DNA of 41,362 nucleotides, taken from positions 1 through 41,362 of IMG/VR virus record IMGVR_UViG_3300048686_000091; one strand, given 5' to 3'. The position numbers were made by a program, and so were the translations under genes. This document shows, piece by piece, positions 12,126 to 19,431 of the stretch. The stretch is from a virus. Every line of letters starts with the position of its first letter. The stretch's first letter is position 1. Under the pieces are notes generated by a model. It worked only from the letters and a program-made list of their open reading frames with translations, searched no databases and was not told the origin of the DNA.

Positions 12126-12503
12126 TTATCTTATGAACTGTGGTTCACATTGGTCTGGTGTGCCTTTAGGACTTGGACAGAAATATCCTTTCCAAGGTTT
12201 AGCAGCATCAGCTTTTGATTTACGGAATGTCATCTCACCGTGCTTACAGGTTTTTGCACCATCAGAAGATGATGATTGTGCACGTGGCTGTTCAATAGGT
12301 GTAGCACCAAGGGCTTCTTTCAAAGTTCCTTGCGCATTGTACAGTGTTTCAACTGCATTGATTTCTGGAGTAACATTCGCAATAGCATTTAATGCTGTAC
12401 GAATATCATCTTCACTATAAGAGTAAAGATAAACGTTAATTAAAGAACCTTGTGAGGTTTTAAAATTAAGTTGTGTCTTAACTCCTGGTGTGTCTGCACT
12501 CAT
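12126..12503 (-). CDS. Actinophage ssDNA-binding-like protein with zinc tail, 125 aa
   Basis: The N-terminal half (KTQLNFKTSQGSLINVYLYSYSEDDI) is strand-rich. A Ser/Gln linker leads to CKHGEM and GYFCPSPKGTPDQCEP, giving C86, H88, C109 and C119 as probable zinc ligands. I recall this C-terminal module from actinophage replication regions. A role with single-stranded DNA is inferred only from position between the ATPase and nuclease genes. ATG 12503 has AAGGA nearby. Confidence 0.6.
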   Translation of the reverse strand: MSADTPGVKTQLNFKTSQGSLINVYLYSYSEDDIRTALNAIANVTPEINAVETLYNAQGTLKEALGATPIEQPRAQSSSSDGAKTCKHGEMTFRKSKADAAKPWKGYFCPSPKGTPDQCEPQFIR

Positions 12504-12517
12504 TTTGTTTTCCTTCT

Positions 12518-13180
12518 CTATAGAGCAGCGAGTGGGTCATACTTTACTGCCAACTCCCCGCCATAAGCGTGACAGTAATCCTTAACTGAACAAGATTTAC
12601 ACATCATACCAAGATTTGGTAAAAATATTTCTTGTTCAACAGCTTTGTTGAATTGTTTAAATAGTTCTGTAAATAGTTGTACTGTCCAACGCGACAAGTC
12701 CCCTGCATCTTCCATAGTACCCTGTCGGGCATTATAGAAATAACCTTTTGTTGGTCGCATTCCTGTTATCTGTTGAACAGCACAAGCATATAATCCTAAT
12801 TGCATATTAGTATCTGGCATATAGGCACCAGCTTTATAATCTATTACAGCAATGTCACCATCAGGTGTTACAGCTATTAAATCTATAAATGATTTAACAA
12901 GTACATCACCAAACATAACATTGTATTCTGCTTCTATTTGTGGCACATCATTATAATTCCATATTGACCATTTGTTGTTTCTCCACCATTGAATAAAATC
13001 ATCAACCATTTTTGGCCCATTGTCTTGCCACCAAATATCATTTTCCTTATCCGGATATGCTTTGGTGGCACGACCGCCAGCACGCCAAGCAGACGGGATA
13101 GTATCTGTCTCAGCGGCTTTTGCATCAATCAATGATTGGAAATGCGTATTCCAATACTTGATTGATAAATCTTTAGACAT
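12518..13180 (-). CDS. Cas4/RecB-like Fe-S nuclease, C-terminal part, 220 aa
   Basis: VLVKSFIDLIAV (D100), DIAVIDYKAGAY (D114-x-K116) and NMQLGLYA (Q127) are the RecB-type nuclease motifs. C194xxC197x5C203 matches the three C-terminal cluster ligands of the Cas4 family. The usual N-terminal region with the fourth Cys is missing and instead is encoded at 13535-13720. The start is ATG 13180 behind AAAGGG; GTG 13186 is possible. Likely a 5'-3' or end-processing exonuclease in recombination, if both parts assemble. Confidence 0.85.
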   Translation of the reverse strand: MSKDLSIKYWNTHFQSLIDAKAAETDTIPSAWRAGGRATKAYPDKENDIWWQDNGPKMVDDFIQWWRNNKWSIWNYNDVPQIEAEYNVMFGDVLVKSFIDLIAVTPDGDIAVIDYKAGAYMPDTNMQLGLYACAVQQITGMRPTKGYFYNARQGTMEDAGDLSRWTVQLFTELFKQFNKAVEQEIFLPNLGMMCKSCSVKDYCHAYGGELAVKYDPLAAL

Positions 13181-13343
13181 ATTCACCCTTTGTTATTTTT
13201 AGTACTGATTGTATCAAAACTTTGTTAGTTAGTTTACAACATTCTGGATGTGAGAAAAAAGGTAGTTGTTCAATTTCTTTACTTATCTTATTTCGTAACT
13301 CTTTTTCAAATGAGTTATTTGTTTGATAAGAAAACTTAATCAC
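13173..13343 (-). CDS. Small helical protein within the split nuclease locus, 56 aa
   Basis: A GTG at 13343, inside the previous gene's end, opens a frame ending at 13173 over the start of the C-terminal nuclease gene. The product has FEKELRNKISKEIEQL (amphipathic helix), HPECCK and a second helix, a layout like small actinophage proteins with LRxxIAxEIE. Tight overlap on both sides and the conserved-looking helix support it. No function known. Confidence 0.5.
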   Translation of the reverse strand: MIKFSYQTNNSFEKELRNKISKEIEQLPFFSHPECCKLTNKVLIQSVLKITKGEYV

Positions 13344-13551
13344 AATCTGGTTCCTCTAATGTTGGTGCAGTAGCGGAGCTACCACAAGCGGAGCAAAACA
13401 TATCAAGAAAATACATTGATATTTCGTTGTCTTCAAACATTACTTTAAGATTCCAAACTTTACAACCACACACACAAACGTGTGTTGGTATTCCTCTTAA
13501 ATCAAATTCTGGTTTTGTTCCGTCAGGTTTTAATTCACTGATGTGTTTCAT
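13336..13551 (-). CDS. Zinc-ribbon protein within the split nuclease locus, 71 aa
   Basis: ATG 13551 (MKHISELKPDG) lies 17 bases inside the N-terminal nuclease frame. CVCGCKVW and CSACGSS supply two Cys pairs about 30 residues apart, like a rubredoxin or zinc-ribbon fold, around a strand-rich centre (FEDNEISMYFLDMF). Upstream Met codons would overlap further and are less likely. The protein may be an inserted gene or a partner of the split nuclease. Confidence 0.65.
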   Translation of the reverse strand: MKHISELKPDGTKPEFDLRGIPTHVCVCGCKVWNLKVMFEDNEISMYFLDMFCSACGSSATAPTLEEPDCD

Positions 13552-13720
13552 AGTTATCCCGTAGATATTGTTCAATGGCTGCGTGAAATGCTTGTCCACC
13601 GATGAAGTACCAAGCTGGTGTTTGTGGTGCTTGTAGTTGGCGTTCTAGTTGCCAAGCCTTGCCACATTTTACCCAGGAGGTGAATGATGAAAAACTTCTG
13701 TGCCCGATTGTTGGTTCCAT
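13535..13720 (-). CDS. Cas4/RecB-like nuclease, N-terminal part, 61 aa
   Basis: HRSFSSFTSWVKCGKAWQLER, then PAWYFIGGQAFHAAIEQYLR, is the N-terminal signature of the Cas4/RecB-like actinophage nuclease: S-x-x-x-x-x-x-CG-K and GG-x-A-x-H. C19 corresponds to the lone N-terminal Fe-S ligand. The frame stops after 61 residues and the rest of the enzyme is at 12518-13180. The ATG falls at the predicted transcription start, with no ribosome site, so it is probably translated leaderless. Confidence 0.75.
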   Translation of the reverse strand: MEPTIGHRSFSSFTSWVKCGKAWQLERQLQAPQTPAWYFIGGQAFHAAIEQYLRDNYETHQ

Positions 13721-13727
13721 AAGATAA

Positions 13728-13809
13728 ACAATATCACATTGTTGTAATTTCGGTCAACGACACACCCTAAGTGTGTCAGTTGACAAATATTTGACAATAG
13801 GATTATACT
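13728..13809. promoter_or_regulatory. Symmetric divergent promoter with large dyad operator
   Basis: Plus strand: TTGACA (13780-13785), 18 bases, TATACT (13804-13809). Minus strand: TTGACC (13757-13752), 18 bases, TATTGT (13733-13728). An inverted repeat GTCAAC-GACACAC (13753-13765), CCTAA loop, GTGTGTC-A-GTTGAC (13771-13784) spans both -35 boxes. A regulator bound there would control both directions. A second TTGACA at 13791-13796 lies 11 bases from the first. Confidence 0.8.
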
Positions 13810-13879
13810 CGGAAGCGAGCCAGCGAGTATGAGCGAGCTTCCCCGTTTACGAGGAACCGCTTAAGGCGGTTCCGAGTAT
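13805..13879 (+). promoter_or_regulatory. Structured 5' leader of the HNH gene
   Basis: GGAACCGC (13853-13860) pairs perfectly with GCGGTTCC (13866-13873) around TTAAG. ATACTCG (13805-13811) pairs either with CGAGTAT (13824-13830) or, as ATACTCGG, with CCGAGTAT (13872-13879), so alternatives exist, though 13805-13809 lies in the -10 box and may not be transcribed. No U-tract follows; the ribosome site begins five bases after the last arm. Confidence 0.5.
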
Positions 13880-13894
13880 TAAAAGGAGTATAAA

Positions 13895-14431
13895 ATTCAA
13901 AGTTTTGAAGATGAAGAAAACCAATATGAAGAAGAAATAAACTGGTATGAAATAAAAGAATTTGCTAAATCTGCTGATGAACAAGTACCTGGAGAATATT
14001 GTTTTTATTGTGGTGATGATGCTGAAAGTAGAGACCATCTAGTTCCATCATCTATTCGTGGAGCTAAAGATGACACGCCTTGGGTTAAGTCTTGTCAAGA
14101 ATGTAATTCAATTCTTAATGCAAGATGGGAACCTAATCCTTGGAAACGCCGTGAATATGTACAAGATAAACTTTTTAAAAAAAATGTTACTCTCATAGGT
14201 GGACAATGGCATACCTATGATGACCTTATGGATTTTGGTCGTGGTCTTCGCCAACAGATAGCAGGACGAATAGTTAAACGTTGGGATATGATACAACGAA
14301 TTTCTTTCCCAGCAAAGCCACCAATCTTTGGTTCTGAACTTGCAAAAGAAAGCCTGAAGGCTGCTTTAAAGATTCTTAAAATACCACCATCTAAAAAATA
14401 TAACATTGCCGTAGACGAAGAAAAGGTTTAA
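13895..14431 (+). CDS. HNH endonuclease, apparent ATT start, 178 aa
   Basis: The frame holds C36xxC39 (CFYCGDD), D47-H48 (RDHLVPSS) and C67xxC70-N71 (SCQECNS), a zinc-supported HNH/beta-beta-alpha-metal site. A helical C-terminus follows. Between the in-frame TAA (13880-13882) and residue 112 there is no ATG, GTG or TTG. AAAAGGAG (13881-13888) sits six bases before ATT 13895, so ATT initiation is the simplest reading; a sequencing error is the alternative. It stands alone between two minus-strand blocks and could be a free-standing homing-type or packaging nuclease. Confidence 0.7.
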   Translation: MQSFEDEENQYEEEINWYEIKEFAKSADEQVPGEYCFYCGDDAESRDHLVPSSIRGAKDDTPWVKSCQECNSILNARWEPNPWKRREYVQDKLFKKNVTLIGGQWHTYDDLMDFGRGLRQQIAGRIVKRWDMIQRISFPAKPPIFGSELAKESLKAALKILKIPPSKKYNIAVDEEKV

Positions 14432-14491
14432 ACCCCAAATTTTGCCCTTTATGGCTTTTAAATAGGTATCTGGTAACTACCCTAGAAATGC
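14432..14491. other. Short gap after the HNH gene
   Basis: I see no gene here. It contains the HNH stop region and a T-rich stretch, with no clear plus-strand terminator other than the shared hairpin that follows. Confidence 0.4.
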
Positions 14492-14527
14492 AAAAAAAGC
14501 CCCCAAGAGGGGGTTCCTCAAGGGGGC
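14492..14527 (-). terminator. Intrinsic terminator of the late minus-strand unit
   Basis: Read on the minus strand, GCCCCC (14527-14522) and an inner CCCCC (14513-14509) can each pair with GGGGGC (14504-14499), followed at once by seven T (14498-14492). This is a strong factor-independent terminator just after the last late gene. Confidence 0.85.
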
Positions 14528-14542
14528 ATTAAATAGATAAAA

Positions 14543-16744
14543 TTAAACAGTACGTATAGATAGATACACTATTCCACCGAACCCTGAATATCTACGGTCT
14601 GATGGGGTAGTTCTTTCAAACGATAATTGCTCAATCAAACCAACAACTTGTTCACCAGTAGTAAAATCTTGTACAACAAGAGTATCACCTTCTGCCTCAA
14701 GGTTTTCTAACGCCTGCAACCTGACCCAAGCACGACCCTCGTAACCATTCTGAATACCGTAACGGTCTGTTTCAAAATCGTAATTAACTAAAGGAATAGT
14801 TAGCTGACGTGCACGCTCAACTGCTGGTAAAGATTTAACTTGGTATCCATCAAATGATGGGCCAAGAGTTGTATCAGTAGTATCACGATTGAAAGTGAAC
14901 TTGAAAGCAAGTTCTTCTTGTGGTTGAGCAATGTTAGTTGCAAGGTCTGTGTTTAAAGCAGGTGTTGAACCTGCGATAGTGATAATAGAATTTATATCAC
15001 CATCAATTTCTTTAGTTGATATAACACAAGAACCATACATTGGTGTATCAAAACGTGGTTTGATAAGTTTGAAGTATTTCTTTTCAATGGTTGCATATCT
15101 TATGAAACCTGTAGTGATATATCCTGTTGCTGTTAACGTATTAGCATCTTCAATATAGATAGTTCCATCAGTACCATTATTGTTAGTACTAAACGCTAAC
15201 CTGTTTGTGCCATCAATGAAAGCACAAGCAGTAGTAGAACGATTCAAATCCTCATTATAATACAAATCATTAGCGTAAGGGAAACGTAATGGTTCTATTT
15301 GTGTAGACAAATCTATACGAGTAACACCAGGTTTACCATTAACATTACTTGCACACCAAGCATACTTATCTCTGAAAGCAAAATCGTAAATAGGTTGTTC
15401 AGATTCAAACAATAAAGGACCATAGATTATAGAACCATCATCTGACACTGAAGCTACACGTACACCTTTATTGGTTCCGATAAGCATAAAACCTAGATAG
15501 TATTTGATTGAAAAAATTATTTCACCAGTAGGCATTTCTGCTGCAGTAATAGCAGAAGTAAGTGTTGGCATAACACCAGAACTATTTAAAGTAAACTTGT
15601 AAATGTTTGACTGTATACCAGAATATCCTGCAATATAGATAGCAGAACCAGAAGCAGTGATGCTAGTGAAAATGTGGTCAGCATCTCCGTGAGTATAAAC
15701 TGCTGTAGGAAGAGAAGAAGCACTAGCCGAAAACTCGTAAACTTTATCATTAGCACACATCACAATACGTTCTTTAACATATTCCATAACACCATTAGTT
15801 ACAGTGATACCTGGACTTGTGAACATTACTGTTGCTGCTGTATTAGAATCACCAGTAAGTGCTTTTTTATTAACTTCAAGTTTACCTGAAGCGGTATCGT
15901 TAGTTAACCAAAATGCCATAGCGCCATCATCACAAATAGAATAAACAGGGTCATCAGAACCAGTATTGTAATCAATAAAATGTATAACATTAGTTACACC
16001 TGTACCAACAGGTGACACTGCAGTAGATGTTACATTTGATGCAGTCTTAGCGTAAGTAAAAGTTGTAGTAGTAGGAACACCGGTAATAGTGTAAGTACCA
16101 TTAAACGTGGCATCAACACCACTAATAGTTATTTCCATACCAGTACATAAACCGTGCGCTGCTGTAGTAGTAAGAGTAGCAACGTTAGAAGTTAAAGCTT
16201 TATTGTTTATAGAAACAGTTATAGTTGGGAAAACTTTATCAACATCATACTCATCGTGATTTAATACACCTTCGTAAGTGTTACTGTCTTTAACCCATTC
16301 TATAGAACGAAGATACTGCCAAGGACGACCACTAGATTGAATAGTACCTGTAGTCTGATGTGTAGCAGTAACATTCTTTAAAAGAGTAGCTTGACCTGGA
16401 GTCCAAACATCCATACCCTCAGAATCATTAAACCTGTATTGAACAGTTTCACCAGTATAAGGGTCAAGATAGTTAATACCAGAACCTAGATGAAAAGATG
16501 ATTGGGAACGTAGCCACCATCCTTCAAAAGATTGTTCACCAACTTCTTTAGTGGTATCAAACTGTTGTTTACGATATGTAGCAGTCTGGCGTTGGTAAGG
16601 ATATTTATCTGAAGCTGCAAGAAGGAAAGGTTGTCCACCGATAGCGACATCGTAGATATTACTTGTGTTTTGGTAAAGTTCTGTAGTTGTTCCCGCTATA
16701 CCAATAGGGTCAACAATAGGGTCTGTAATACTATATGTGGTCAT
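14543..16744 (-). CDS. Tail or spike protein, 733 aa
   Basis: The N-terminus carries PVDPIGIAGTTTELYQNTS and a WWLRSQSSFHLGSGINYLDP block. Residues about 175-260 contain a domain I recall from freshwater phage tail proteins (VATLTTTAAHGL, ATFNGTYTITGVPTTTTFTYAKT). The middle has repeated strand patterns typical of a beta-propeller, and the end forms a strand-rich domain (FGGIVYLSIRTV). It is the last gene of the late unit. A tail nozzle or receptor-binding role is inferred. Confidence 0.55.
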   Translation of the reverse strand: MTTYSITDPIVDPIGIAGTTTELYQNTSNIYDVAIGGQPFLLAASDKYPYQRQTATYRKQQFDTTKEVGEQSFEGWWLRSQSSFHLGSGINYLDPYTGETVQYRFNDSEGMDVWTPGQATLLKNVTATHQTTGTIQSSGRPWQYLRSIEWVKDSNTYEGVLNHDEYDVDKVFPTITVSINNKALTSNVATLTTTAAHGLCTGMEITISGVDATFNGTYTITGVPTTTTFTYAKTASNVTSTAVSPVGTGVTNVIHFIDYNTGSDDPVYSICDDGAMAFWLTNDTASGKLEVNKKALTGDSNTAATVMFTSPGITVTNGVMEYVKERIVMCANDKVYEFSASASSLPTAVYTHGDADHIFTSITASGSAIYIAGYSGIQSNIYKFTLNSSGVMPTLTSAITAAEMPTGEIIFSIKYYLGFMLIGTNKGVRVASVSDDGSIIYGPLLFESEQPIYDFAFRDKYAWCASNVNGKPGVTRIDLSTQIEPLRFPYANDLYYNEDLNRSTTACAFIDGTNRLAFSTNNNGTDGTIYIEDANTLTATGYITTGFIRYATIEKKYFKLIKPRFDTPMYGSCVISTKEIDGDINSIITIAGSTPALNTDLATNIAQPQEELAFKFTFNRDTTDTTLGPSFDGYQVKSLPAVERARQLTIPLVNYDFETDRYGIQNGYEGRAWVRLQALENLEAEGDTLVVQDFTTGEQVVGLIEQLSFERTTPSDRRYSGFGGIVYLSIRTV

Positions 16745-16959
16745 TCGTGTCCCTTCAAGTGGTCAATCATTTCTTTAGTTAAATAATCAATACGTTCTTC
16801 TATACGTTTAACAGAATCTGCTAATGAAGAGCCACCGTTAGGTTTAAGTTCCTGTAGATAGTTCTTCAACCAGTTCTTGAAAACCCAAGCAGCAATAGAA
16901 AACAATATAACTAAACCACCAAGGATAGTGGCAATAGTTTCAATAATATCTGTAACCAT
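16741..16959 (-). CDS. Membrane protein with coiled coil, 72 aa
   Basis: Residues about 8-28 are a hydrophobic helix (IATILGGLVILFSIAAWVF). The rest is a charged amphipathic helix (SVKRIEERIDYLTKEMIDHL). This layout is common in small holin-like or holin-accessory proteins and lies in the lysis region. It overlaps both neighbours (ATGA-type and one base). Confidence 0.65.
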   Translation of the reverse strand: MVTDIIETIATILGGLVILFSIAAWVFKNWLKNYLQELKPNGGSSLADSVKRIEERIDYLTKEMIDHLKGHE

Positions 16960-17156
16960 TACTCTTCATCCTTCTTTTCAAAAGTGACCTCGGCAAGAGT
17001 CCACAAAGCAAAAGCGGCAAGAATACAAACACCAACAATGTTACGGGTAGAACCAACAGGTAAAACAATCCAGGCTATAAGAAGACCAACAAGAGTGAAG
17101 GACTCTGCGAACCAGGCACGAAAATGTCGTCTAAGAAAAGACAAGACACGTGTCAT
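16959..17156 (-). CDS. Two-helix membrane protein, possible holin, 65 aa
   Basis: A basic N-terminus (RVLSFLRRHFRAW) is followed by two hydrophobic stretches (SFTLVGLLIAWIVLPVG; IVGVCILAAFALWTL) and an acidic tail, the shape of a class II holin. The gene lies in the lysis region with another membrane protein on each side, so which one is the holin is not settled. Confidence 0.6.
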   Translation of the reverse strand: MTRVLSFLRRHFRAWFAESFTLVGLLIAWIVLPVGSTRNIVGVCILAAFALWTLAEVTFEKKDEE

Positions 17157-18088
17157 TTAACCCTCCTAGGGGATGCTAACTGTGTTATAATAATTGCACC
17201 GAGTATTACCTGTTGAGCTTGCTTACGTTCTTCAGGTGTAAACTCAGAACCAAGATTGGAGATAGTTTCTAATGAATTACTTATGGCTTCAGATACTAAT
17301 TGCGTTGCTTCTGAAACACCTGGTGGTAGAGATATACCGAGAAATACAGTTTCGGATAGATATTCGTCAGTGGAAGAAGAAGGCTCGTAGGAAGGGTAAG
17401 AAATAGATGTTGACGTCACATCAGGTGTTGGCAAAACGCTTGGCTCAACTGGAACCACAGATACTTGAGGTTCTACAGTTGGCAAGATTGGCAAAGACTC
17501 TTGACTCGGTTCAACCTGTTGAGGAGTTTCTGGACCGGGAAGATTCTCTTGTGGTAACTGAGTCTCTGAAGGAGTCGGAGAAGGCTCAGGAGATGGTTGC
17601 ACAGTTGAAGTCTCAGATGGGGTTGGAGTAGGTGAAGGAGTCTCTGTTTCTGTCGGTGATGGTGTTGGCGACAGGGATATTGTTGGTGTCGGTGTTGCTA
17701 CTATTAGGTTAGTAGATAACAGGTAAGAACCAGTAGGATACACATTACAGCAAGTATAAGCGTAGCTTGTTGCACGAATAAAATATTCACCAATTTGTAA
17801 AGGCATCGTAATAACAGATGCTAAAACGTTTACAACACTATGTGCACCATCATCATTATAAGCAAGCCTAGTAGTGTCTTGCCAAAGCTCAATCCAAGAA
17901 TCAATAAAGTTTTCATCAGGTGTACCTGTAACAGTTTGAATAGTTGCATCAACAGGTTCAGTCACTGTCACAGGAACATCAACATAAGGTGTTGTTTGGT
18001 CAAGATTAATAGTTATGTCATCTGAATATGATGGCACAGCAATTAATGTTGTTAAAACAAAAATAAATAAATAAGATAGAAGTCTCAA
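17153..18088 (-). CDS. Secreted Pro/Ser/Thr-rich protein, 311 aa
   Basis: Residues 1-22 are a classic signal peptide (LLSYLFIFVLTTLIAVPSYS). A strand-rich domain with a CC pair (YAYTCCNVY) follows to about residue 130. Then comes a long mucin-like tract of PSPTPS, PSET and EP repeats to about 240, and a helical C-terminus with a weakly hydrophobic end (ILGAIIITQLASPRRVK). It would span or decorate the wall. It has its own promoter-like signals and a leader hairpin. Function unknown. Confidence 0.65.
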   Translation of the reverse strand: MRLLSYLFIFVLTTLIAVPSYSDDITINLDQTTPYVDVPVTVTEPVDATIQTVTGTPDENFIDSWIELWQDTTRLAYNDDGAHSVVNVLASVITMPLQIGEYFIRATSYAYTCCNVYPTGSYLLSTNLIVATPTPTISLSPTPSPTETETPSPTPTPSETSTVQPSPEPSPTPSETQLPQENLPGPETPQQVEPSQESLPILPTVEPQVSVVPVEPSVLPTPDVTSTSISYPSYEPSSSTDEYLSETVFLGISLPPGVSEATQLVSEAISNSLETISNLGSEFTPEERKQAQQVILGAIIITQLASPRRVK

Positions 18089-18109
18089 ATTTTATCCCTA
18101 AAAATTAAA

Positions 18110-18136
18110 GGCTGACAAGGACCCTAGAGGTCAGCC
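18110..18136 (-). terminator. Hairpin with U-tract between endolysin and secreted-protein genes
   Basis: On the minus strand GGCTGAC (18136-18130) pairs with GTCAGCC (18116-18110) and is followed by TTTAATTTTT. It can terminate transcripts from the lysis genes. Because the next gene starts only 22 bases beyond, it can also act as an attenuator in that gene's leader. Confidence 0.65.
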
Positions 18137-18210
18137 AACTCTGTGTAGTGTACTCCTGCAGTTTTCCCTACATACCACGTGCAAGCAGAGGAGGTGGTCA
18201 AGTATTAAAT

Positions 18211-18219
18211 ATTATATCA
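18211..18219 (-). promoter_or_regulatory. Extended -10 promoter candidate
   Basis: The minus strand reads TGATATAAT, a perfect -10 hexamer with an upstream TG, immediately after the endolysin stop codon. No good -35 is visible. A transcript from here would have a leader of about 115 bases before the gene at 18088. Confidence 0.5.
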
Positions 18220-18618
18220 GGCTTCTAAAACTTCTTTAGGGTCAATGTCTTTAGATGCAGACCAGCGTGCACCATCTCTTACCTCAAAATGTAGATGAGG
18301 ACCACTTGAGTTACCAGTATTGCCAGATTCAGCAATATGTTGACCTTTTTTAATCTTGGCTCCAGCTTTAACCATAGTTTTTGAGCAGTGTGCATATATC
18401 ATCCAAACGTCTTTACCGTTAATATTTGATTTAACGATTACTTGTTTTCCGTATGCCGCACCCCAGTTGTTAGATTGGACCACTCCATCTACTGCTGCGA
18501 TAATGTCTGTGCCTTCTGGAATAGCAAAGTCTACACCAGTGTGTTTTCCAGATTTCCACATCTTGCCGGCTTTGCCGTAAGGTGTGGTTATTTTTCCGTT
18601 AGCAATAGGCAAACCCAA
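18217..18618 (-). CDS. M23 peptidase endolysin, 133 aa
   Basis: H26xxxD30 (HTGVD), H77 (YAHC) and H108xH110 (HLHFEV) are the zinc and catalytic residues of LytM/M23 endopeptidases, which cut peptide cross-bridges. No signal peptide or wall-binding domain is present, so it probably depends on a holin. The start is TTG 18618, two bases after the stop of the membrane protein gene, with GGGTGG seven bases upstream. Confidence 0.88.
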   Translation of the reverse strand: MGLPIANGKITTPYGKAGKMWKSGKHTGVDFAIPEGTDIIAAVDGVVQSNNWGAAYGKQVIVKSNINGKDVWMIYAHCSKTMVKAGAKIKKGQHIAESGNTGNSSGPHLHFEVRDGARWSASKDIDPKEVLEA

Positions 18619-18870
18619 TTATTTGCCACCCTTACCTTTAGATGCTTTCTTAAACACTTCATCAACTTCTGCTTGGCTAAGTTCACCATCTTTTAAGAAT
18701 GCTTTAGCTAAATCTGTTATTACTCCTGCTACTGCAAGACCTCCAGCAATGGCTGCTGCTTTAACTGGTTCAACACCAGCAAATGCACCAACACCAACGG
18801 AAGGTAAAGCATAAGATATGAATAAGGCTAGGCTTCTAAGGATTACGTCTTTGATTACTTGTAGTGTCAT
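18619..18870 (-). CDS. Holin candidate, 83 aa
   Basis: The product has hydrophobic stretches at about residues 11-32 (RSLALFISYALPSVGVGAFAG) and 36-52 (KAAAIAGGLAVAGVITD) and a basic C-terminus (ASKGKGGK). It lies directly upstream of the M23 endolysin, the usual place for an actinophage holin. It overlaps the previous gene by one base. Confidence 0.7.
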   Translation of the reverse strand: MTLQVIKDVILRSLALFISYALPSVGVGAFAGVEPVKAAAIAGGLAVAGVITDLAKAFLKDGELSQAEVDEVFKKASKGKGGK

Positions 18871-19094
18871 TATTTCACCAGTGCTTCAATCTCAGCATCA
18901 GATAAACCTAATGCTGCTAGTTTGGTTTTAGCAGATTCTTTATCTGCTTCTGCTTGAGCCTTGGCTGCATCTTCTGCTGCTTTTTGTTCAGCATATGCTG
19001 CTGCTTGTTGGTCTAGTTCAGCGATTTCTTGTGCTGTTAATTCTATTTCTTCTGTTTTTCCTGTTGCACAGTTGTGTACTATTTTAGTTGGCAT
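18870..19094 (-). CDS. Ala-rich coiled-coil protein, 74 aa
   Basis: After a short strand region (TKIVHNCATGKTEEIEL) the protein is a long Ala/Glu/Lys helix (AQEIAELDQQAAAYAEQKAAEDAAKAQA in parts) ending LAALGLSDAEIEALVK. This type is frequent next to phage tail-fibre assembly genes. Overlaps neighbours by one and eleven bases. Confidence 0.6.
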   Translation of the reverse strand: MPTKIVHNCATGKTEEIELTAQEIAELDQQAAAYAEQKAAEDAAKAQAEADKESAKTKLAALGLSDAEIEALVK

Positions 19095-19431
19095 CTGTTA
19101 CCTCTTTCCAGTTTTGTTGTTCTTCTTCCCAAACGTATAGTTTTTCGTCTTGTGGGTATGGGATTGGTGATTCCCACAAGCAAGTGTTTTCATTTAATAT
19201 CCAGGATGGATATGGTTGTGGGGGAATGAATGCGTCACGTTGTTCATCGTATGTGTATCCGATTCCTGCATAGTTTTTACGAATGTTTCCATTGTATGAG
19301 GTTTGTATCCAAGTTCCACCAAGACCAAGGTCATTAGCAAGGAACTCTTGTCCTCTATGTTCTTGAGAATTATCAACTACAAGAACTCTTAAAACAATAT
19401 TGTTTTCATCTATTTCAGCAAAATGTGCCAT
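19084..19431 (-). CDS. Conserved phage structural-region protein, 115 aa
   Basis: WIQTSYNGNIRKNYAGIGYTYD and AFIPPQPYPSWILNENTCLWESP are strongly conserved in many aquatic phages, including cyanophages. The protein is compact and rich in Trp/Tyr/Pro. Precise role is not known to me, but it usually sits among tail-fibre genes. Starts on the stop of the glycine-rich fibre gene. Confidence 0.75.
   Translation of the reverse strand: MAHFAEIDENNIVLRVLVVDNSQEHRGQEFLANDLGLGGTWIQTSYNGNIRKNYAGIGYTYDEQRDAFIPPQPYPSWILNENTCLWESPIPYPQDEKLYVWEEEQQNWKEVTDAN

Noticed and set aside
13173-13551. Group I intron or intein as the cause of the split nuclease
   Set aside because: The intervening DNA is filled with two overlapping short genes, and I see no intein motifs or intron core pairing; gene insertion or fission fits better.
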